The translations under genes were made by a program, and so were the position numbers. From positions 62,001 through 126,000 of the forward strand of contig NZ_MRCE01000010.1 in assembly GCF_001904725.1 (NCBI RefSeq): DNA of 64,000 nt. The letters run 5' to 3'. Position 1 is the stretch's first letter, and each line of letters starts with the position of its first letter. The DNA comes from Phormidium ambiguum IAM M-71 (GTDB lineage: Bacteria > Cyanobacteriota > Cyanobacteriia > Cyanobacteriales > Aerosakkonemataceae). The notes under the pieces are model-generated. The model did no database searches. It saw only the letters and a program-made list of their open reading frames with translations, and was not told the DNA's origin. This document shows, piece after piece, positions 1 to 7,999 of the stretch.

Positions 1-865
1 CGGTTTCGATCGCCAGTTCTATTTCCAGATCGCTCCAGTTTCTGGGCGTGCTTTGCACCAGACACAGAACTCCAACTGGCTTACCGTTTTTAATCACAGG
101 TACATCGATATAGGAAATCACCTGCAACTGGATGCAAAGCTGCCTGACTTCTTCGTCTACCGTATCGGTCGTATGCACATCCTGAACCACAAAAGGACGA
201 CCCGTATCCACCACCGCTTGCAAGATGGCAAAGCTGCTCAATGGATACACCCCAGCAACAGTCGGCAAACCGTCACGGGTAGCGTCCCGCCGAATAATGG
301 CATTGCCATCCTTAATTTCGCAGTAGTAGCACCGCTCTGCTTCAAAATGATTCATGGCGGTGCGAGTGACTGTCTCCTCAATCTCAACCGGATCGGCAAG
401 GGAGCGCAGCGCATCACTCATTCTCAGCAGAAACGCCTGCCGAGCCTCGCTTTCACGTAAGGCTCGATCGGCTTGTTTGCGATCGGTAATGTCGTAAGAG
501 ACTACCAGTACACCATAGACTTCACCATTGGCCGATCGTAAAGGCGTACCCCGTGAAATGTAAAAGCGATTGTAGGCTTGATGTTCAACCTCAAACCGAT
601 CGCCTGCAAGAGCTTTACGGTACTGTACCTCGTAACTAGCTGCGAGTTCAGAAGGCAACACTTCAAAAATTGTCCGCCCAACCAGATCTTCGGGTTGGAA
701 GCCAGCAGCAGAGAGTGCCTCCCCCTCCGCAAGCCGATAGCGCAGATCGGAGTCAACCACAAACGCAGCACCACCCGGCAGATTTTCAATCATCGCTCGC
801 AGGATTGCTTCCGAATCCTGCAACAGGTTACTGATGCAATGCTGCTTGTCATTCTCAGTTTGCAT
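1..865 (-). CDS. PAS-GAF sensor protein, 3' part cut by window edge
   Basis: An open frame on the minus strand starts at an ATG (863-865) and stays open to base 1, so about 288 N-terminal residues are visible. Residues about 18-130 read as a PAS domain (AILRAMIENLPGGAAFVV, later VLVVSYDITDRKQA, the typical PAS/PAC end). About 145-288 read as a GAF domain (ADPVEIEETVTRTAMNHFEAERCYY, later PVIKNGKPVGVLCLVQ). No kinase domain is visible; the gene continues outside, probably into more PAS/GAF modules and a histidine kinase, which is inference. The start lies 5 bases after the stop of the upstream PAS-receiver gene, with no strong ribosome binding site, so the two are probably translationally coupled and act in one signalling pathway. 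The ligand or signal is unknown. Confidence 0.85.
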   Translation of the reverse strand, partial: MQTENDKQHCISNLLQDSEAILRAMIENLPGGAAFVVDSDLRYRLAEGEALSAAGFQPEDLVGRTIFEVLPSELAASYEVQYRKALAGDRFEVEHQAYNRFYISRGTPLRSANGEVYGVLVVSYDITDRKQADRALRESEARQAFLLRMSDALRSLADPVEIEETVTRTAMNHFEAERCYYCEIKDGNAIIRRDATRDGLPTVAGVYPLSSFAILQAVVDTGRPFVVQDVHTTDTVDEEVRQLCIQLQVISYIDVPVIKNGKPVGVLCLVQSTPRNWSDLEIELAIET

Positions 866-870
866 AAAAT

Positions 871-1899
871 TTACTCGGAAATCCGTCCAGCCAGTTGCGC
901 CACCATTTCCACCCACTCGCTCGGTGGAGCCAGTTTGTGCAAATGGGCTTCAAATCCTGCACTTAAAGCTTTTTCCCAATCTTCTTCCAGATAAGCTGTA
1001 ATTGCAACAGCCCGGATATGTTCTCCCTCTCTAGCTTCCTTGGCGCGGATTTGCCGAATCAGGCTATAGCCATCTTCACCGGGCATCCGAATGTCGCTGA
1101 GCAACACATCGGGATGAAATGCGTCTATCTCCTCTAATGCCGCCGCTGCACTTGCCACTGTCCTGACGCTAATGCCAGATAATTCTAGAACAGCAGTGAT
1201 AAATTCGCGCACGTTGGGTTCGTCATCGACAACGAGTACCCTTAACCCATCCAAGGATTGTGGTAGTTGCGATCCCGGCATTGTTTCTGGTGTTCGGCTT
1301 TGTTCCGAACTTGGTTCTGGAGATAGTTGAATAACCGTCGGCTGGGATTGACTCAACTGATACACCCCTATCCGCAGGTTTTCAATTAACCCATTGCTAT
1401 TACGGGCAAGTCCAATGTGTAGTTGTGCGGTAAAGGGTTGACCATCTCGTGGGCATAAATTAAGCTGCCAAACTTGTGTTCCGCTGTTTTGAGAAAGCTG
1501 GTTTAGTCTGGTGCGAAAGTTCAAGCGATCGCTTTCTGCCACATACACTGCCAGCGGCTTACCCGGTAAGTATCGTTGCGGCACGTTGAGTAATTGGGAA
1601 CTCGCCTGGTTTGCTTCTAGGATTAAGCCATTAGGGTCTGCGATCAGATAGGCGATCGGCAAATCATCAAATAAGTTGTAGTAATGGTAATAGTCTGCGG
1701 TAAGTCGCTGATGCTGCCCGAAAAGCTCTTCTGTAATGACTTCTGCTGCATCCAAATTTGTCTGCATTTCTTCAATATATAGGTGTAGCTCATCCAGCGC
1801 CGCATCCATTTCTTGCCAAATCCGCGCATCCCGATCGTGCGATGCTGCTATCTGTTGTCGGATTAATTGCAAATGGAGCCTTACCTGCTCGTTATTCAT
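871..1899 (-). CDS. PAS-domain response regulator (coiled coil-PAS-REC)
   Basis: 342 residues. Residues about 25-65 are a predicted coiled coil, 76-185 a PAS domain (PIAYLIADPNGLILEANQAS), and 219-336 a receiver domain. The receiver has the acidic pair D225/D226, the phosphoacceptor D269 (VLLSDIRMPG), T301 and the conserved lysine K322. There is no output DNA-binding or kinase domain after the receiver, so it probably relays phosphate or regulates the sensor encoded 5 bases downstream. PAS-REC order with the receiver at the C-terminus is common in cyanobacterial hybrid systems. Signal and partner are not known. The ATG at 1899 is the first in-frame start and leaves a full coiled coil. Confidence 0.85.
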   Translation of the reverse strand: MNNEQVRLHLQLIRQQIAASHDRDARIWQEMDAALDELHLYIEEMQTNLDAAEVITEELFGQHQRLTADYYHYYNLFDDLPIAYLIADPNGLILEANQASSQLLNVPQRYLPGKPLAVYVAESDRLNFRTRLNQLSQNSGTQVWQLNLCPRDGQPFTAQLHIGLARNSNGLIENLRIGVYQLSQSQPTVIQLSPEPSSEQSRTPETMPGSQLPQSLDGLRVLVVDDEPNVREFITAVLELSGISVRTVASAAAALEEIDAFHPDVLLSDIRMPGEDGYSLIRQIRAKEAREGEHIRAVAITAYLEEDWEKALSAGFEAHLHKLAPPSEWVEMVAQLAGRISE

Positions 1900-2265
1900 A
1901 AAAATTCCTATTGTTCTTGCCTATCTACTGACAATTTACCGGGCAGTCATAGCAGCCAGAGAGATATTTCCGCTTTCTTAAAAGGTTTCTTTTTAGTCTA
2001 AACCAAATTCTCCAATTAATTAAGAATCAATTAATCATAATATTGATGAACTGATGGATAAGTATTTGACTATTTCAGGACTTACGCAAATTATGAAAGT
2101 AAACACCACTTGTAGGGGCAATCCCCATGTGGTTGCCCCTATATTTAGAGTCTTTGCGTAAGTCTTGTATTTCCTAAAACCATTTTTTTAATATATAAGA
2201 AACCAACTCATTCTGATGATTTTGAAACTTATTCATTGCCTAATTTTGCTTGTTAAATTGTATTT
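1900..2265. other. Intergenic region, promoter side of the sensor pair, with a MITE-like repeat
   Basis: No gene seen. It is AT-rich and should hold the promoter of the minus-strand PAS-receiver gene near 1900-2000 and the 3' end of the ferredoxin operon near 2266. It contains the inverted-repeat element at 2079-2164, listed separately. Confidence 0.6.
2079..2164. repeat. 86-bp MITE-like element with 12-bp terminal inverted repeats
   Basis: The ends are perfect 12-bp inverted repeats, GACTTACGCAAA (2079-2090) and TTTGCGTAAGTC (2153-2164). Inside is a second inverted repeat, AGGGGCAA (2114-2121) and TTGCCCCT (2133-2140). A second copy without its right end lies at 18229-18292. Such ends are common on small non-coding elements in cyanobacteria; no transposase is present here. 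Confidence 0.75.
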
Positions 2266-2550
2266 TTATAATTCGTGAATTTGAACATTAGCGGTGAGGT
2301 TTATTTGACAAACTAATCTTGCATTTGGAATATTAGGAGCCAAGGTATCTAACATTTCCTGTTCATCCGCTTTAGCAGCAGGAATATCACCAATTACTTG
2401 CATTAAACAAGTGCCACAAATTCCAGTCCGACAACCAAACAAAACAGGTGAATTTTGAATTGTGAGATGTTCGGATAAATTTTGATGCGGTTGCAAAGTA
2501 ATGGGTGGATAATTAGTTCCCGGAAAGGAGATTGTACACAAATTAGACAT
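2266..2550 (-). CDS. Plant-type 2Fe-2S ferredoxin
   Basis: 94 residues from the ATG at 2548-2550. The cluster ligands are visible as CRTGICGTC (Cys-x4-Cys-x2-Cys) and a fourth Cys about 30 residues later in RLVCQINL, the plant-type ferredoxin pattern. A TTG start 12 bases upstream is possible but lies in the palindromic repeat, so the ATG was chosen. It is the last gene of the ten-gene oxygenase operon, 30 bases after the AurF-like gene. Inference: it passes electrons to the two Rieske oxygenases and the diiron enzymes, since no dedicated ferredoxin reductase is in the cluster and cyanobacteria can charge ferredoxin by photosystem I or FNR. The N-terminus is short, with no chloroplast-type PetF sequence match visible, so this is a specialised ferredoxin rather than PetF. 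Confidence 0.85.
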   Translation of the reverse strand: MSNLCTISFPGTNYPPITLQPHQNLSEHLTIQNSPVLFGCRTGICGTCLMQVIGDIPAAKADEQEMLDTLAPNIPNARLVCQINLTANVQIHEL

Positions 2551-2555
2551 GGGTA

Positions 2556-2649
2556 ATACCAATTCTCTGTAAAATTGCGCTTAATCATAGCCCCTCCCCG
2601 TAGACGGGGAGGGGCTATGATTAAGCGCAATTTTACAGAGAATTGGTAT
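2556..2649. repeat. 94-bp near-perfect palindrome (CCCCTCCCCG hairpin family)
   Basis: Two 46-bp arms match perfectly around a 2-base centre (2602-2603). The outer ends are ATACCAATT / AATTGGTAT and the core is CCCCTCCCCG...CGGGGAGGGG. Related partial copies lie at 13326-13398, 21449-21498, 35297-35372 and 45471-45574. This copy covers the last about 23 codons of the AurF-like gene and reaches to 6 bases before the ferredoxin start, so it would form a very strong RNA hairpin between the two genes. Confidence 0.9.
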
Positions 2650-3822
2650 AAATTCTTCTTTATGTTGCTGTGCAAAGCGGTGGAAAGCATTTTTTTGAGT
2701 TTGCAAATATTGGGAAATTGAATTAGATTCCATTAGGGACATTTCTCGATTGCGTTTCCACAGATAATCGAGTTTTTCCACATATACTTTGTAAGATTTC
2801 ATTGCTTCTTGATGAGTTAAATAACTGCGGTGTAATCCCTCTGATTCTTCAGTAAAACAGCGTCGCATCATTTCTTTCGCGTCTGTTTCGGTTAGGTTAA
2901 AAATAGGCGATCGCAAAACCCGATAAATCTTATTGTACAAAGCTGGATCGTACCAAAAAATCCCATTAATTGCAGCCGAAAAGTGAAAATGATCCCGTTG
3001 ACATCCCCATAATCCTAAATTTGCCACTAACTTTTCAAACTTAGTTGGTGGTGCAACACAAGTAATAACATCCTGAGATATGATTGTTGAACTATTAAAA
3101 TGAAAACTTTCGTCTAAAAAGTGATAATAAGAAATTTTAGCAGGGATTGGGGCTAATTCTTGCTGGGGATGTCTTTGATAATAATTGCTGAGTTTATGCT
3201 GGATTAATTTACCATTTAATGTTCGTACTCCTCTGACAGTAAAATACTGACAAGCTAAAAAAGTATTATTTGCCGAAATTAACCCAAAGTATTGCAATTG
3301 AATCTTTTTCCACCAAGTTTTTAGCGCATTAGTATCAGCATAAACCATTGTTTCCGTAAAAGGCGATCGCATCGGATAAGTGAAAATTAATTCGCCAAAC
3401 AAACTTTGTTCAACTTGTTTCGCAATAGTCCGAAAAGCGTTAATATGGGCGCGTTCTTGAGCAGATTCTAAATCTAAAGTATCACAAATTAAACGGAAGT
3501 CTTCATGGGCATAAAGACCTGTAGCACTAGTTTGATTAAAATAGATAGTGGCAATTTCCGCTGAGACAATCTGCGAGTAGTAAGCTACCCAATAAAGTTG
3601 ATTTAAAATTAAGCGTTGATGTTGACTGGATTGTTCCCATAAAGGTGTTCCATAAAGTAAAGAAAATTCTTCTGGATTCCAATATTCATTTTGACAATCT
3701 GCATAACAAAACTTTTCGACAGCTTCATCCATTAAACTAGTATGGTCTTGCTGTTTGTTGCGTTTATAATTAATTTGCAACTTGCGATAAATTGTCGGAT
3801 AATTTGATAGTTGATTTTCCAT
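2581..3822 (-). CDS. Putative AurF-like diiron oxygenase
   Basis: 413 residues from the ATG at 3820-3822 (13 bases after the upstream stop; an upstream in-frame start would overlap the previous gene by 41 bases). No signal peptide. Possible diiron ligands are E89 (SAEIA), E123-x2-H126 (ERAH) and H234-x3-E238-x2-H241 (HFLDESFH). The spacing E...ExxH...HxxxExxH resembles the AurF/CmlI N-oxygenase family (PF11583); one further AurF glutamate, between the ExxH and HxxxExxH motifs, could not be placed. Family assignment is therefore tentative and the substrate unknown; it could oxidise an amine or a C-H bond. The last residues (from about I392 to the stop) are encoded by the intergenic palindrome, so the natural C-terminus may have been shorter. 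Operon position: ninth of ten, just before the ferredoxin. Confidence 0.55.
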   Translation of the reverse strand: MENQLSNYPTIYRKLQINYKRNKQQDHTSLMDEAVEKFCYADCQNEYWNPEEFSLLYGTPLWEQSSQHQRLILNQLYWVAYYSQIVSAEIATIYFNQTSATGLYAHEDFRLICDTLDLESAQERAHINAFRTIAKQVEQSLFGELIFTYPMRSPFTETMVYADTNALKTWWKKIQLQYFGLISANNTFLACQYFTVRGVRTLNGKLIQHKLSNYYQRHPQQELAPIPAKISYYHFLDESFHFNSSTIISQDVITCVAPPTKFEKLVANLGLWGCQRDHFHFSAAINGIFWYDPALYNKIYRVLRSPIFNLTETDAKEMMRRCFTEESEGLHRSYLTHQEAMKSYKVYVEKLDYLWKRNREMSLMESNSISQYLQTQKNAFHRFAQQHKEEFIPILCKIALNHSPSPSTGRGYD

Positions 3823-3835
3823 ATTAAACTTTAAC

Positions 3836-4753
3836 TTAGTTAACGCATTGATGGGCTGGTAAAGGAAGAAAAGCACCTCGATCGTCTAAAGCTTGCACGA
3901 TCGCATCCGCAGATTTTCCCTGCATTAGCGATCGCAATAATTGTAACCTTGACCCGCTATGAGTTTCTGTATCCAACTCTTCGAGAATTTGGATTTTTTG
4001 CGATCGAGAAAGATGTCCTTTTACTTGTGCGATCGAGGCTAGCACATTTTGCGGCCCAACTTGTACCATCATTAAAAACTTTGCTAATATTTCAATAATT
4101 AAAGTTTGGCTAGCTTTTGATGGCGAAATTTCTTCAAATAACAAACTTCCTGTTGCGTGATGACGTGCTTCTGCATCCAAAAAACTAGTAAAAACTTCAG
4201 CCAGTAATTGATTATGACACTCTTTCGCCAGTCTGCGATAATGACTTAAACCCCAACCTTCTAAAACTATTTGCAATACAAATAACAAGACAGTTCTATC
4301 AGCCATTTCCACAACTTCTGCTAATAAATTTAAAAACGGATTTTTGTTACTTATTAATTCAATTTCTGGCAAAAAAATACTAATTTGGCTTAAGTGAGTT
4401 GCTTCATCAGCAGCAAACAAGCCGTATAGCATTCTCTCCTCAATAGTTTCTGCTAAAAGCGTCATTTTTGCCATATAACCAACACCTGAATTTTCTATAT
4501 GATACGCTTCTTCTAATAAGCTGCGATTGGCAATTTCCAGAATAGCTAACTGTTCCGTATCAATTGATTCTTGAAAAATTTTGACTTGATTTAGGTTGAA
4601 AAATTCTGCACTCCAATAAGGAAAATTTAAGTTAACTTTACTAGTTTCTTGATTTGGCAATGCTGCTTTTAAAACTCGCCTTAATCGATGATCGTCGGCT
4701 GTATGAGGCAAATTTAAGCCAGAAATTTGATATTTAGAAAGAGTATGAGTCAT
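3836..4753 (-). CDS. Ferritin-like diiron protein (putative oxygenase)
   Basis: 305 residues, all-helical in appearance. Diiron ligand motifs are visible in the order expected for a four-helix ferritin-like fold: E82-x2-H85 (EEAYH), E117-x2-H120 (DEATH), E165 (VLEGWG) and E195-x2-H198 (EARHH). Length and motifs fit a carboxylate-bridged diiron oxidase or oxygenase rather than a storage ferritin. It lies 9 bases after a Rieske oxygenase gene and 13 bases before the AurF-like gene, so it is clearly in the same transcript. The substrate is unknown. An iron-storage or rubrerythrin-like peroxidase role is possible but does not explain its place among oxygenases. Confidence 0.7.
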   Translation of the reverse strand: MTHTLSKYQISGLNLPHTADDHRLRRVLKAALPNQETSKVNLNFPYWSAEFFNLNQVKIFQESIDTEQLAILEIANRSLLEEAYHIENSGVGYMAKMTLLAETIEERMLYGLFAADEATHLSQISIFLPEIELISNKNPFLNLLAEVVEMADRTVLLFVLQIVLEGWGLSHYRRLAKECHNQLLAEVFTSFLDAEARHHATGSLLFEEISPSKASQTLIIEILAKFLMMVQVGPQNVLASIAQVKGHLSRSQKIQILEELDTETHSGSRLQLLRSLMQGKSADAIVQALDDRGAFLPLPAHQCVN

Positions 4754-4762
4754 ACTAAGGAA

Positions 4763-5788
4763 TTAAATGGTTGGTGGAAAATTATCAACAGGTTCCCAAC
4801 TTTCCCAGGATAGCGCTTTTTGACAATTAACGTGCTGAATAAATTCTAAAATTGATCGATCAGCTTTTGTGGGAGTTTTTAAATCAAATTTAATAGTTTG
4901 AAAAACTTGTGTATCCCCCTTAGCAAAGTAATTACCAACTTGCTGTGTTAACCATAGTAAACCTCGGTTAATTCCCCATCCCAAAAATCCCGATCTTTTA
5001 GGTGTAATTAAAATTGTTTGTCCCTCAGTTTTTCCCCCTTCAATCATTCGTAATGCGAACACAATATAGAAGTGTAAAAAATCAGGGCCAAGAGTTACTG
5101 TTCCCGTGCTACCATACCAATAACACATACTATAAGTAACTTCATTTTGATAGAAAGGGCGAATTAAACGAATTAACCAAGAATCATCACCTCCCCTGGT
5201 TTTATTATTAAAAGTAATTGCATTATGATTCAATTCTTTAGCATCAAAGATAATTTCTAAAGGTAGATTGTGAACTGTATTAAAATGATGAGCATCGATC
5301 GCATTAATCAGCAATACATTCGGATGACAATTTTTGATAAACCGAGTCCCTAAAATATAATCACAATCTACTTCTTCTAATTCGGGAACAAAAGGCAATA
5401 AATCGGGTTTTTCTTCACCTACCCAAACCCAAATCAAACCATATTTTTCTGTGGTATACCAAGTTTTTATCGAGACAGGAAGGGGGTTTTCTAATGAAGG
5501 AATATCAACACAAATCCCATTAATATCATATTTCCAATTATGAAAAAAACAGCGAATTCCATCACCTTCTACCTTGCCTTCTGCCAAATGAGCCCCCATG
5601 TGTGGACAATAGGCATCTACGGCAATTACTTGACCGCTAATAGTTCGATAAATGGCTAAATTTCTGCCTAAAAGTGCGATCGCTTTTACCTGACCAACTT
5701 TTAATTTTTTCGAGGGTAGCGCCCAGTACCATCCCTCAAGAAATTGGTTTGAATTATTAAACGTTGAATGTTGTTTATTAAGAGGCAT
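4763..5788 (-). CDS. Rieske non-heme iron oxygenase, alpha-subunit type (copy 2)
   Basis: 341 residues from the ATG at 5786-5788; an upstream ATG (5845) would overlap the previous gene by 52 bases, while this start leaves a 5-base gap. The Rieske 2Fe-2S site is C61-x-H63 (CPHMG) and C80-x2-H83 (CFFHNW). The mononuclear iron site is D165-x2-H168-x4-H173 (NAIDAHHFNTVH). The C-terminal third has hydrophobic stretches (ILITPKRSGFLGWGINRGLL), which suggests membrane association, as in pheophorbide-oxygenase-type members. Both metal sites are intact, so it should be an active oxygenase fed by a ferredoxin. It is a distant relative of the other Rieske gene in the operon. Substrate unknown. Confidence 0.9.
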   Translation of the reverse strand: MPLNKQHSTFNNSNQFLEGWYWALPSKKLKVGQVKAIALLGRNLAIYRTISGQVIAVDAYCPHMGAHLAEGKVEGDGIRCFFHNWKYDINGICVDIPSLENPLPVSIKTWYTTEKYGLIWVWVGEEKPDLLPFVPELEEVDCDYILGTRFIKNCHPNVLLINAIDAHHFNTVHNLPLEIIFDAKELNHNAITFNNKTRGGDDSWLIRLIRPFYQNEVTYSMCYWYGSTGTVTLGPDFLHFYIVFALRMIEGGKTEGQTILITPKRSGFLGWGINRGLLWLTQQVGNYFAKGDTQVFQTIKFDLKTPTKADRSILEFIQHVNCQKALSWESWEPVDNFPPTI

Positions 5789-5793
5789 AAAAA

Positions 5794-6534
5794 TCAAATT
5801 AAAATTGAATCTTGCACAAATTCTAATGGTGATTCCGCTCCCCACATCCGTTGTCCAGCATGGGTAAGATTTTGATAATCAATTTCTGTTAAACAAACCA
5901 ATTCGTCGCCAAATTTATAGCCAAGATTTTTGGTTGCAAAAAACTGAATATGGGGATTAGTAAGTCTTTCTTGAGGAATTTCAATTAATTCTTCTCGCAG
6001 CACTTGAGGAGATTTAAACCGAACAATTCCGCTTGCTTTATTGTAGTAATCACCATAATATTCTTGTGCTAAATTTGCCATTAGGTTTGCTTGCATAGTC
6101 GGGGTATTTCGATCGTAGCGGGGATAAAATTCTTGCCAAAAAACTGGCAAAAAACGGTAAGTACGAAAACCAGAACAAATTAACAGCCAATATAGTTTAT
6201 TTTCCGCATATTGTCGGCGCAAAAAGTTAACAGCAGCGATCCAACTGCGAGGTAATATTGTACTTGACCAAACGCTAGGATCGACGATCGTATCACCCGA
6301 ATAAATAACACTAATTGTCTCCCCTGAAAATTTGGTTTGACAAAACATTAATGTTGAAAAACCTTTAAGAGTATTTGTTGTTTCATCTTTTAATAACAAT
6401 GCCCAGTTTTTGCGAGCAAGATCGGTTTGAAACCCATCCCATATAACGCCAAGAAAATGCTTTTCTAATAAGGAATACATGGCAGTGCGATCGCTAATAT
6501 GTAGCTTTGCAACAGGAACCAACCAACTCTTCAT
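5794..6534 (-). CDS. GNAT-like acyltransferase candidate, function unknown
   Basis: 246 residues, not firmly recognised. The pattern in the first two thirds (GFSTLMFCQTKFSGETISVI, then YSGDTIVDPSVW, then YWLLICSGFRTYRFLP) resembles the mixed alpha/beta order of GNAT-fold N-acyltransferases, but no clean acetyl-CoA P-loop is seen. The C-terminal half (RLTNPHIQFFATKNLGYKFG) has no known motif. No signal peptide or membrane segment. It sits between the two Rieske oxygenase genes (54 bases after one, 5 before the other), so it belongs to the same pathway. Inference: it could join an acyl group to an amine, which would fit the amidohydrolase in the operon. A structure prediction would settle the fold. 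Confidence 0.6.
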   Translation of the reverse strand: MKSWLVPVAKLHISDRTAMYSLLEKHFLGVIWDGFQTDLARKNWALLLKDETTNTLKGFSTLMFCQTKFSGETISVIYSGDTIVDPSVWSSTILPRSWIAAVNFLRRQYAENKLYWLLICSGFRTYRFLPVFWQEFYPRYDRNTPTMQANLMANLAQEYYGDYYNKASGIVRFKSPQVLREELIEIPQERLTNPHIQFFATKNLGYKFGDELVCLTEIDYQNLTHAGQRMWGAESPLEFVQDSILI

Positions 6535-6588
6535 TATGCTTAACCAACTAGGCTTTCAAGGAGATTCTTCTAGTTTAAACGATTCATT

Positions 6589-7593
6589 CTAAGAATTGGT
6601 TATCTCTCTCGACCATTGAGAAGGTTCAAGTTGATTTACATACTGCATATACCGAATTAATGGAGCATCAATACTTAAAATTGTCTGAGGATTAAACCGA
6701 ATATTATCGTAAATTATTCCATCTTCATCTCTCAGCATATAATAAGCTAAACGAGTACAAAATAATAAAAACTTACTCAGTAAATAACCGATAATTCCTT
6801 GCCGTTTTTTCGTCACATAAATTGGTTGAATTCTTGTTCTACCAACGGCTACAGGACTGTAAGCATAAATCATGTGCAGTGGGGGAAATAACCGCACATT
6901 TTTCATCATTGTCAGCAACCCAATACAACCATGAGCATAACGCATTGAATACTCATAACTAGAACCCAAAAATTGCTGCCCTAAGCGTTCTCGCCAAGTT
7001 GTTTTCGGAAATTGCCCGTGCATTGTAAAATCAATTTGTGTACCTAATTCATTTTGATTTAAAGATAGCTCCATTTGGATATCTAAATGATGAATTGTTT
7101 TTAAATGTTGAGCATCAATTCCATTCATCATGCAAATGTGATGATGGCAACTTCTTTCAAAAGCTCGATCGGCTTGACTGATAATTTCTTTCCCTTTTAA
7201 TTCATCGAATTCTACAAGCTTTTCCGGCGCTTTAGCATCAGGATAAATCCAAATAAAACCGTATTTTTCCTCAGTTGCATAAACTTGTAATTTAATTCGA
7301 TCGGGAATTTCAGATTGACAAGGAATGTTTTGACAATATCCAGTTTCATCAAATGCCCAATGATGAAAAGCACAACGAATCCAATTACCATCAACTTGCC
7401 CAATTCCTAAATCTGTTCCGAGATGAGGACAATAGGCATCTAACGCACGAACTTTGCCATCTTCACCGCGAAAAAGGACAATTTTTTGACTGCAAATCTC
7501 TACAGATTTGGCTTGTTTTTTAGTTAATTCTTGACTAGCACAAGCAATGTACCAACCTTTAGAAATAATATTCCAGTTGTTAAAAATCTGCAT
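6589..7593 (-). CDS. Rieske non-heme iron oxygenase, alpha-subunit type (copy 1)
   Basis: 334 residues. Rieske site C55-x-H57 (CPHLG) and C74-x2-H77 (CAFHHW); mononuclear iron site D160-x2-H163-x4-H168 (NGIDAQHLKTIHHL). A hydrophobic segment near 255-275 (KRQGIIGYLLSKFLLF) may bind the membrane. The two Rieske genes share the same domain order and motif spacing but differ widely in sequence, so they look like an old duplication or two separate members acting on successive steps. The start overlaps the Mpo1-like gene by 14 bases, showing translational coupling. It should hydroxylate, demethylate or desaturate an unknown substrate using O2 and electrons from a ferredoxin. Confidence 0.9.
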   Translation of the reverse strand: MQIFNNWNIISKGWYIACASQELTKKQAKSVEICSQKIVLFRGEDGKVRALDAYCPHLGTDLGIGQVDGNWIRCAFHHWAFDETGYCQNIPCQSEIPDRIKLQVYATEEKYGFIWIYPDAKAPEKLVEFDELKGKEIISQADRAFERSCHHHICMMNGIDAQHLKTIHHLDIQMELSLNQNELGTQIDFTMHGQFPKTTWRERLGQQFLGSSYEYSMRYAHGCIGLLTMMKNVRLFPPLHMIYAYSPVAVGRTRIQPIYVTKKRQGIIGYLLSKFLLFCTRLAYYMLRDEDGIIYDNIRFNPQTILSIDAPLIRYMQYVNQLEPSQWSREITNS

Positions 7594-7999
7594 AGAAAAA
7601 CTTAGCCTCTACAGACTGATATTGTTGTAAAATTTCCTGACGTTGGCGAATATCCTCGCCATATTTACCGGATAAAACTCTAAATAGCATTTTACCTAAA
7701 CAAAAAGAAGCTCGCCAAGAGAAGACAGCATCCTGTAAATCAATATGGCTTTTTTCAAACAAAAAATGTCCCGCTAATCCAATTAATTGTGTAAGTGGTA
7801 AACCTAAGAGTAACCAGAAATTTTGCGATCGCCAAACGCTGAAAAGTAATCCATAAAAGAAGAATATACCAATAATATGAAGGGTAATATTAATAGGGTG
7901 CTGGTGTTTTAGGACAAATATATCCCAGTAATCTGTAAAGGGATGATCGAGAATTTGTTCGTTAATTTTTTTTCTAATTTTTGGATAAATTGGAGTCAT
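7580..7999 (-). CDS. Mpo1-like (DUF962) membrane protein, putative 2-hydroxy fatty acid dioxygenase
   Basis: 139 residues. It carries the DUF962/Mpo1 signature: H34-P-x2-N37...H41-x2-G44 (HPINITLHIIG) and G77-H78-x3-E82 (GHFLFEK), flanked by two hydrophobic segments (about 40-55 and 61-79). Yeast Mpo1 is an Fe(II) dioxygenase that shortens 2-hydroxy fatty acids by one carbon; many bacterial members are uncharacterised, so the reaction here is inferred by family. The start overlaps the amidohydrolase stop as ATGA (4 bases) and the end overlaps the next Rieske gene by 14 bases. Its presence is one reason to suspect that the operon acts on a fatty-acyl compound. Confidence 0.75.
   Translation of the reverse strand: MTPIYPKIRKKINEQILDHPFTDYWDIFVLKHQHPINITLHIIGIFFFYGLLFSVWRSQNFWLLLGLPLTQLIGLAGHFLFEKSHIDLQDAVFSWRASFCLGKMLFRVLSGKYGEDIRQRQEILQQYQSVEAKFFYADF

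Noticed and set aside
502-789. Minus-strand frame of 95 codons in the sensor gene
   Set aside because: It is a shadow frame of the PAS-GAF sensor; the PAS reading frame from 865 is clearly the real one.
2403-2690. Minus-strand 95-codon frame across the palindrome
   Set aside because: It is out of frame with the ferredoxin and is caused by the palindromic repeat.
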